From positions 1-24,604 of IMG/VR virus record IMGVR_UViG_3300018476_000041: a stretch of 24,604 bases of DNA, one strand, 5' to 3'. Under the pieces are notes generated by a model. The model saw only the letters and a program-made list of their open reading frames with translations, was not told the DNA's origin and searched no databases. This DNA comes from a virus. Below are positions 21,010 to 24,604 of the stretch, piece after piece; within the stretch, counting starts at the first letter, position 1, and every line of letters begins with the position of its first letter. The position numbers were made by a program, and so were the translations under genes.

Positions 21010-21300
21010 TTAGTCCGGAATGCCGTCGTCAGCGCTGGTCTCGTTGACCTTGGCGCGGATCGAGAACGACAGGGCGGGGGCGCGAGCGGATGCACCATCC
21101 TTCCTGCGCCATGCATTGACCCAATACTCCTTGCCGTCCACGTTCAGGGTGCCGGTGAAGTCAGCATCCTGCTTCCCTTCCCGTTTGCGCTCGTTCTTCC
21201 AGATCGATCCCCGGTTGGTGTTGTCGTACTGCGGCTTCTCGCCGGGTACTTCGGCAGGGGTGGAAGAGCCGAATGCGTCGCTGAAGTTATCGTTAGACAT
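21010..21300 (-). CDS. Small phage protein, paralogue A of an NRGxIWKNERK family (96 aa)
   Basis: The product starts MSNDNFSDAFGSSTPAEVPG. Its core (NRGSIWKNERKREGKQDADF, TGTLNVDGKEYWVNAWRRKD) and its final ALSFSIRAKVNE match the gene at 23628-23921 closely. Small proteins with N-R-G-x-x-x-K-N-x-R-K, D-F-x-G-x-x-x-V-D-G and W-x-x-x-W are common in phages and plasmids; the DUF736 family is vaguely similar. A small beta-barrel, possibly nucleic-acid binding, is inferred. The binding site is weak (AGAAAG). A GAGTGCGC copy abuts the stop. Confidence 0.7.
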   Translation of the reverse strand: MSNDNFSDAFGSSTPAEVPGEKPQYDNTNRGSIWKNERKREGKQDADFTGTLNVDGKEYWVNAWRRKDGASARAPALSFSIRAKVNETSADDGIPD

Positions 21301-21630
21301 GGTGTTTGCTTTCTGATGCTCATGCATCTGTTTGTGCTTTGGTGGGTGGTTTTGCTGCTAACGCTGCAGCTAGCGTTCCGTCAGGAAGATTTATTGATGG
21401 CATCTTATGATCGGGGCGGGTTCGAAGACCCTTTCGTCATTCAGTGCCTGCAGGTGGGTAGGCTGCGTCGAAACGTGAGGACGCTATGTGAGTGCGCGAG
21501 TTCAGTACTTCATGGTCGTTACTCGGCATTGTAGGCGTGCAGTGACGCCTCGTTATAAGCCCCACGGGTGAGTGGGGCGGTGAGACCACTTACGCTCACC
21601 CTCTTGCCAGATCATTGGTCTCCCTTTGGT
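21301..21630. other. Gene-poor gap with hairpins and a GAGTGCGC copy
   Basis: No convincing gene lies here; several 11-30 codon frames exist on the minus strand but none has a good ribosome binding site. It holds hairpins 21360-21365/21372-21377, 21559-21565/21572-21578 and 21579-21584/21595-21600. The last two lie just after the stop of the gene ending at 21631 and may end its transcript. The 10-mer CACTTACGCT (21587-21596) also occurs at 14392-14401, where it again follows a CCCCAC and hairpin context. A GAGTGCGC copy is at 21490-21497. Confidence 0.55.
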
Positions 21631-21996
21631 TTAAGCGTTGAAGCGTTTGATCATTTCGATTGCGAGCTTGATCCTTCTTGCGGCTATGCTGGGCATCTCG
21701 ATCTCGACCGCATCGAGCGCGTCTTCGAGTAGCGGCTTGAGGTGCTTGTCGAGCAAGCGCTGGTACGAGTGCTTGAGTTCGGCGATGTCGAATTCCCGGT
21801 GGATTACTTCTGGGGTTACTGCAGGGGTAACAGGCGGCGTGAGAGCGCTAATCGGCACAATCGTGTACCCAGCGTAGTGAAGCTCCTTCATGAACTCGTT
21901 GACGCAGTCTTCTTGGCTGATGCCGTGCTGCGCATCAAGCCGCTGTTGGCTGACAGCTTCTTCGAGAGCCATGTAAAGTTCTTTCATTGCGCTCAT
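21631..21996 (-). CDS. Hypothetical helical protein (121 aa)
   Basis: The product begins MSAMKELYMALEEAVSQQRL. It has a short Pro/Val/Thr linker (LTPPVTPAVTPEVIHREFD) and a C-terminal helical domain (RLLDKHLKPLLEDALDAVEI) ending IEMIKRFNA. No family is recognised. The leader GAACATCGC before its ATG is identical to the leader of the gene at 22019-22351, but here the Shine-Dalgarno GGAGG has become AAAG. Translation may therefore be weaker or may start at the ATG at 21985-21987. Confidence 0.6.
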   Translation of the reverse strand: MSAMKELYMALEEAVSQQRLDAQHGISQEDCVNEFMKELHYAGYTIVPISALTPPVTPAVTPEVIHREFDIAELKHSYQRLLDKHLKPLLEDALDAVEIEMPSIAARRIKLAIEMIKRFNA

Positions 21997-22018
21997 GCGA
22001 TGTTCTTTCGTGTGAAGA

Positions 22019-22351
22019 TTAAAATGTGAAACAGGGGATGCCAGCTGCTCTCGCCTGCCGGATCATGTTGGCGGTGCCAGCACCACCGGGGAACGCTATG
22101 ACGATGTCGGGCTTGCCTTCGACCAGCATCTGCTTGTTGCGGATGGGGCCAGCGGCGCGTCCGTAAGTCTCCCAGTCTGCGTTGAACGTAAAGATGGGGA
22201 CATTGTTGTCGATAGCCCACTCGCGAGCGAGCCTGTCCGCGCCGCGCGCCCCGCCTTCGATGAGAGCGCAGGGATTATCCAGCGTATCGAGCGCCTCAAA
22301 GACCTTCTTGCGGTCATCGTAGTCGCGTCCGCCACAGACAAGTATTCTCAT
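22019..22351 (-). CDS. DUF2493 (YspA-type) SLOG-family protein (110 aa)
   Basis: The protein begins MRILVCGGRDYDDRKKVFEA and contains LIEGGARGADRLAREWA, then NADWETYGRAAGPIRNKQML and PDIVIAFPGGAGTANMIRQA. This is the classical SLOG/DprA-like Rossmann pattern of DUF2493, with the GGARGAD and PGGAGT nucleotide-binding loops. SLOG proteins bind or cleave nucleotide-derived ligands and occur in phages and in defence systems such as Thoeris-like ThsA. A role in sensing or removing a nucleotide signal during infection is inference. The start at 22351 has GGAGG about 8 nt upstream and overlaps the preceding TGA. Confidence 0.85.
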   Translation of the reverse strand: MRILVCGGRDYDDRKKVFEALDTLDNPCALIEGGARGADRLAREWAIDNNVPIFTFNADWETYGRAAGPIRNKQMLVEGKPDIVIAFPGGAGTANMIRQARAAGIPCFTF

Positions 22352-22572
22352 GCGATGTTCCTCCATGTGATCTTCTTCGGCAGGAGAGAAGGATCAACTG
22401 CGGTGACCGCGACGTTGATCATCAACAAGTGGTTCTTAACCGAAGAGTGGTGATTGGTGGTGGCGGCAGCGAGGGCTTTGTCCGCGTGGTCGGCGATGTT
22501 GCTGAGTGCGCGTTCCAAGAGTTTGACCTTACGTTCGAGGTCGCACATGTGACGGAATTCTTTGTTGTTCAT
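22348..22572 (-). CDS. Small coiled-coil protein (74 aa)
   Basis: The product begins MNNKEFRHMCDLERKVKLLE and is a charged helix to about residue 35, followed by a hydrophobic helix (NHLLMINVAVTAVDPSLL). It overlaps the DUF2493 start as ATGA and is therefore coupled to it. The start follows the CCACCC leader motif directly, with AAGG further upstream. A GAGTGCGC copy (22504-22511) is in the coding sequence. No family is recognised. Confidence 0.6.
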   Translation of the reverse strand: MNNKEFRHMCDLERKVKLLERALSNIADHADKALAAATTNHHSSVKNHLLMINVAVTAVDPSLLPKKITWRNIA

Positions 22573-22586
22573 GGGTGGGTTACCTT

Positions 22587-22676
22587 TCAGGTAATGAAGT
22601 GTGCAGTGATCCAGAGTGCCAGCACTGTGAGTTTGGCGAGGATGATGGTGAGGTTGAATGCCTCCATCCCCGTCAT
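22587..22676 (-). CDS. Small membrane peptide (29 aa)
   Basis: MTGMEAFNLTIILAKLTVLA plus LWITAHFIT has one hydrophobic helix from about residue 8 to 27. It overlaps the stop of the membrane peptide encoded just upstream (ATGA) and probably depends on it for translation, since no strong binding site precedes it. Two adjacent single-span peptides might work together, as holin/antiholin or other membrane pairs do, but this is inference. Confidence 0.45.
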   Translation of the reverse strand: MTGMEAFNLTIILAKLTVLALWITAHFIT

Positions 22677-22792
22677 GAGTCGCTATCCGTGAAGAAGTCC
22701 ACAGCCGAAGTCACGGCGATGTAGATGATGGCGTAGAGCGACAGGCCCGTTGCCAGCCCGAGGCCGCCCATCATGAGGGTGATGTGATCCAT
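22673..22792 (-). CDS. Small membrane peptide (39 aa)
   Basis: The product begins MDHITLMMGGLGLATGLSLY, continues AIIYIAVTSAVDFF, and ends TDSDS. Residues about 5-31 form one strong transmembrane helix. A good ribosome binding site (GGGAG, 9 nt) supports the start. The stop overlaps the next membrane-peptide start. The acidic tail would lie on one side of the membrane. No family is recognised. Confidence 0.55.
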   Translation of the reverse strand: MDHITLMMGGLGLATGLSLYAIIYIAVTSAVDFFTDSDS

Positions 22793-22866
22793 TGCAGGTT
22801 CTCCCGTTGGATTGTGGTGGGTGGAGTGGGTTGTTGGGAGAAGTGTTTGAGTGCGCGACGGTTAGC

Positions 22867-23133
22867 TCAGATCCTCTTGCTATCCGTCGTGTTCCAGTCG
22901 TTCCAGTCCCTCTTCACTGCAGCGAGGGAGGGGTACTGCGGGTTGTAATGGTCAGTGTCTCCGCGAATTCTTGCGTAGAGTTCCGAGCGGCGGCAGACGC
23001 GTTGGTACGCGGCTTCGTCCATGATGCGCTTCTGTGCGGCAGGCGAGGGGGTCTTCTTGGCGATGTAAAAGCTGAAGCCGAGACGACCGATGCGAATAAA
23101 GTGCAAACCGCCGACCTTCTTGTATGCGAGCAT
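22867..23133 (-). CDS. Small phage protein with GGLHFIRIGRLGFSFYI motif (88 aa)
   Basis: The product begins MLAYKKVGGLHFIRIGRLGF and continues SFYIAKKTPSPAAQKRIMDE. It ends with a Trp/Asp-rich tail (VKRDWNDWNTTDSKRI). The N-terminal beta pattern (G-G-x-x-F-I-R-I-G-R-x-G-x-S-F-Y) is familiar from short phage proteins of unknown function. The ATG at 23133 has GGAG 7 nt upstream and is preferred over longer starts. The leader 23134-23281 holds no other gene; it contains one GAGTGCGC copy (23199-23206). Confidence 0.65.
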   Translation of the reverse strand: MLAYKKVGGLHFIRIGRLGFSFYIAKKTPSPAAQKRIMDEAAYQRVCRRSELYARIRGDTDHYNPQYPSLAAVKRDWNDWNTTDSKRI

Positions 23134-23281
23134 TGCATATCTCCGATTTTTGGATGGAACCATTGTGGCACGAGACCCAGGGTAAACATGGCGCGATTGA
23201 GTGCGCAATAAGATGATCGTGAACGTAATGAGAACACGCTTTTTGTAATGATGCATTTGGCAACTAGAACAGGTATTGAAT

Positions 23282-23544
23282 GTTTGTGTGATTACAGTGG
23301 GATAAGGTGGAATAATATATTAGATGCTCTTTTTGAAAAAACGAGGGAGGGTTCAAACCAGTCCGAAGGTGGTATGCGGCAAATGCATGCCAGCTTTTTT
23401 CCCCGATTTTTACCCCCAGCTATGTAAATACATATTATATAATATATTATATAACCATAAGAGACTGAAAACGCTGGAAAAGACCTTTCCTGCCGTACAA
23501 AAGTTATGCATTATTTAGGGTCAAGTCTTTGTAATCACACAAAC
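23282..23544. repeat. AT-rich segment flanked by 14-bp perfect inverted repeats
   Basis: GTTTGTGTGATTAC (23282-23295) and GTAATCACACAAAC (23531-23544) are exact inverted copies. They flank about 235 nt that is clearly more AT-rich than its surroundings and carries TATAAT-like words on both strands. No protein gene fits well: the plus-strand frame at 23324-23518 has no ribosome binding site. A replication origin or control region with a DNA-unwinding element, or a small MITE-like insertion, are the main options. No target-site duplication is evident. Confidence 0.65.
23435..23454. repeat. 20-bp perfect AT palindrome
   Basis: The sequence from 23435 to 23454 is its own reverse complement, with arms TTATATAATA and TATTATATAA. 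It lies in the middle of the AT-rich segment, next to a second small dyad, TATGTA-AA-TACATA (23421-23434). It contains TATAAT on each strand but neither has a proper -35 at the right distance. It could melt or cruciform easily, as expected for an unwinding element. Confidence 0.8.
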
Positions 23545-23563
23545 TTCAAATTCCTGCTCTGAT

Positions 23564-23594
23564 AGGGGGACCACTTTCGTGCCGTGATCCCCCT
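23564..23594 (-). terminator. Strong hairpin after the 97-aa gene
   Basis: AGGGGGA (23564-23570) pairs with TCCCCCT (23588-23594), extended inward by CAC/GTG (23572-23574 with 23584-23586). It lies about 35 nt beyond the stop at 23628 in the transcription direction. The minus strand continues with ATCAG rather than a run of T, so termination may be inefficient. It may also be a 3' stabilising structure. Confidence 0.5.
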
Positions 23595-23627
23595 GCGTCG
23601 TGTTCGCGTGTAAGTTGAGTGCGCGAA

Positions 23628-23921
23628 TTAGATCTCGAAGTCGGCGTCGACCTTCTGCCGAACCGAGAACGTCATTGCGGGGGCTTTGAGGCTCGCACCT
23701 TCCTGCCGCTTCCAGCCGTTGACCCAGTACTGAACGCCGTCGATCTCCAGCGTGCCGGTGAAGTCAGCGTCTTTCTTGCCGGGGCGCTTGCGCTCGTTCT
23801 TCCAGATAGCGCCGCGATTGTTGTTGTCGTAGACCTTTTTGACGCTATGCGTGCGGCCCTTTTCGTTGCGTGCGTCGGCTTCAAGGTTGAGCGTGAGGCC
23901 GTTGTTGTTTGCTGCGGTCAT
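23628..23921 (-). CDS. Small phage protein, paralogue B of the NRGxIWKNERK family (97 aa)
   Basis: The product begins MTAANNNGLTLNLEADARNE. It shares NRGAIWKNERKRPGKKDADF, TGTLEIDGVQYWVNGWKRQE and a final MTFSVRQKVD with the gene at 21010-21300; the N-terminal tails differ completely. Duplicated small beta-rich proteins suggest a nucleic-acid-binding or host-takeover role, but this is inference. It has a weak ribosome binding site (AGAGAAAG), like its paralogue, and its leader carries the long stem-loop at 23974-24064. Confidence 0.7.
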   Translation of the reverse strand: MTAANNNGLTLNLEADARNEKGRTHSVKKVYDNNNRGAIWKNERKRPGKKDADFTGTLEIDGVQYWVNGWKRQEGASLKAPAMTFSVRQKVDADFEI

Positions 23922-23973
23922 GTCTGTGTCTTTCTCTGTGTTTGTTTGTGTCAGTGTTTAATCGTGAGAGCGC

Positions 23974-24064
23974 AACTCCTCGTAGCTCCATCGTCCCCAC
24001 GCTCATGCGGCATCCCGTGTGATGCAAGGCAGGCGTTTCGTGATGGAAGTTGCTACGAGGTGTT
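23974..24064 (-). ncRNA. Long interrupted stem-loop in the leader of the 97-aa gene
   Basis: CCTCGTAGC (23978-23986) pairs with GCTACGAGG (24052-24060). It is extended inside by CCATC/GATGG (23988-23992 with 24042-24046) across an asymmetric internal loop, and outside by AAC/GTT (23974-23976 with 24062-24064). An inner hairpin GCATC/GATGC (24010-24014 with 24021-24025) closes the top. This 17-bp interrupted helix with a branched top looks like a structured RNA leader or an origin hairpin. A further small dyad, GTTAC/GTAAC (24062-24066 with 24074-24078), follows. Confidence 0.55.
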
Positions 24065-24078
24065 ACTCAGTGGGTAAC

Positions 24079-24604
24079 ATTGAATGGTCAGATGATTGGA
24101 TGTTCAGAGGGGATGATCCTATGTGCCTTACCGGCGTCTAAGAGATATCGAGTCTTGCCGATGGTTCAGCGGGGTGTGGCCCGTTCCATCTTAGTAACTC
24201 TCGATGCAAAGATGATCATTGCTCCAAGGTATTCCCGTTTACGGTATCGCTCTTCAGTGAGCAGGTGGATCTTTCTCAATACACGGGAGGTCTAAAAAAT
24301 TTTTTTTCCCGAGGTGTGAGTGCGCATTCCCGAGGGATGAGTGCGCGCCACCGGCGACAAGGTAATGGGGTTTCGATCTGCCTTCGGCCACGCTCTCCTG
24401 AGAGGCGCATCACCTTTACACGGCGACCACATGAAACTATCCCACTACAGCGAAAGTAACTTGTCAGGTTACCCAACCGCTTTGCTCAATGGCGATTGTA
24501 ACCCAGTAATGGGGGAAAGGTTTAATGGGGGCGGCTCGGCAACGGGGGCGGGCCGGGGGGTGGACTGGACAGGTGGGTGGCCGGTGGCGGCCCGGCTTTG
24601 TTAG
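24079..24604. other. Gene-poor right end with homopolymer tract and G-runs
   Basis: No convincing gene is present: short frames lack ribosome binding sites and family-like sequence. The stretch holds a run of A6 followed by T8 (24294-24307), a 21-bp tandem repeat with two GAGTGCGC copies, and several GTTACCCA-like words (near 24071, 24468 and 24500). It also holds G-runs at 24511-24515, 24527-24531, 24544-24548, 24550-24552 and 24555-24560 that could form a G-quadruplex. The early promoter of the long minus-strand gene run may lie here or beyond the window, but I did not find a clear one. Confidence 0.5.
24308..24349. repeat. Two 21-bp tandem units, each with a GAGTGCGC copy
   Basis: The units at 24308-24328 and 24329-24349 share CCCGAGG at the start and TGAGTGCGC at positions 10-18, differing in the two bases between and the last three bases. 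This is the only place where the octamer occurs twice within about 20 bp, which suggests a two-site binding region. Confidence 0.8.

Larger units (their letters stand above)
3053..24346. repeat. Dispersed, single-orientation octamer GAGTGCGC (24 copies)
   Basis: Exact copies on the plus strand start at 3053, 5607, 8600, 9348, 10962, 11369, 13517, 15737, 16203, 16828, 17192, 17480, 18370, 19085, 19933, 20241, 21002, 21490, 22504, 22849, 23199, 23617, 24318 and 24339. I found no copy of the reverse complement on the plus strand. Chance expectation is about 0.4 per strand for a window this long. A preceding T is frequent (TGAGTGCGC). About half lie inside genes, in different reading frames; the rest lie between genes, several exactly at a stop codon. 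Confidence 0.85.
3553..24580 (-). promoter_or_regulatory. Recurrent CCACCCA leader motif upstream of minus-strand genes
   Basis: On the plus strand GTGGGTGG starts at 3553, 4972, 10476, 15722, 19075, 21342, 22817 and 24573. Looser TGGGTGG(G) forms are near 4976, 11255, 15726, 19079, 19387, 20923 and 22573. In the mRNA sense this is CCACCCA(C), often placed 5-30 nt before a start codon and sometimes joined directly to the Shine-Dalgarno site, as ACCCACGGAG before the 126-aa and 457-aa genes. Its role is unknown; a shared translational or RNA-binding signal is inferred. Confidence 0.6.

Noticed and set aside
23438-23451. Divergent TATAAT promoter boxes in the AT palindrome
   Set aside because: The hexamers are present on both strands but no reasonable -35 sits 16-18 nt upstream on either; the words follow from the AT palindrome.
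23324-23518. Plus-strand 64-aa frame in the AT-rich island
   Set aside because: No ribosome binding site, opposite strand to every other gene, low-complexity AT-driven composition (IL/YN/K-rich), and it runs across the palindrome. A chance frame is more likely, though a host-like remnant cannot be excluded.
24276-24476. Minus-strand 66-aa frame at the right end
   Set aside because: Would need a TTG start, has no binding site, and crosses the A6T8 tract and the octamer tandem repeat; the peptide is Arg/Pro-rich without any pattern.
1-24604. Integrase, transposase or attachment sites indicating a prophage border
   Set aside because: No recombinase motifs or flanking direct repeats were seen; whether the phage is temperate cannot be judged from this window.

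Overview
This window looks like the early / DNA-metabolism arm of a tailed double-stranded DNA phage (Caudoviricetes), or of a prophage. It encodes its own replication set: an archaeo-eukaryotic-type primase fused to a helicase, a family A DNA polymerase, an SNF2-type helicase, a VRR-NUC nuclease and a Fe-S PD-(D/E)XK exonuclease. It also holds dozens of very short, overlapping genes of phage-only families, and no ribosomal, metabolic or insertion-sequence genes. Every supportable gene lies on the minus strand, so transcription runs from high to low coordinates. The high GC content, strong Shine-Dalgarno sites and protein families fit a proteobacterial host, but the host cannot be fixed from the sequence.

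Layout in transcription order (right to left). 24604-23134 is gene-poor: a G-run tract, a tandem copy of the GAGTGCGC repeat, a long stem-loop, one small gene, a hairpin, and an AT-rich segment bounded by 14-bp inverted repeats with a 20-bp perfect palindrome (candidate origin or control region). 23133-15744 is an accessory block of about 20 small genes, often joined by ATGA/GTGA overlaps. It includes a DUF2493 SLOG protein, a HAD 3'-phosphatase, a DUF6378-like protein, a DUF7448-like protein, Cys-rich proteins and several tiny membrane peptides. 15704-12203 holds a MoxR-type AAA+ ATPase and a metallopeptidase-VWA protein. Between them lie a ribbon-helix-helix regulator, two small genes and a roughly 270-nt noncoding stretch full of stem-loops. 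A terminator at 12137-12170 closes that unit. 12115-11234 is a chain of tandemly duplicated coiled-coil genes ending in a LuxR-type HTH protein. 10406-569 is the replication and recombination core, with a good sigma70-like promoter at 8497-8525. The left edge has a DUF7303-like protein, a membrane peptide and the start of a probable structural gene.

How the genes would work together. The primase-helicase, polymerase, a candidate ssDNA-binding protein and the SNF2 helicase would copy the genome. VRR-NUC, the Fe-S exonuclease and the 3'-phosphatase would process ends and intermediates. The AAA+/VWA pair probably remodels a protein complex, phage or host. Small HTH, RHH and zinc proteins would control expression.

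The most unusual signal is an octamer, GAGTGCGC on the plus strand (GCGCACTC in the mRNA sense). I count 24 copies, all in one orientation. They get denser toward the right and lie both inside genes and exactly at stop-codon/ribosome-binding-site junctions. A second recurring leader motif (CCACCCA upstream of start codons) and several RNA-like hairpin regions add to the impression of an unusual post-transcriptional or replication control layer. All coordinates and counts were worked out by eye.
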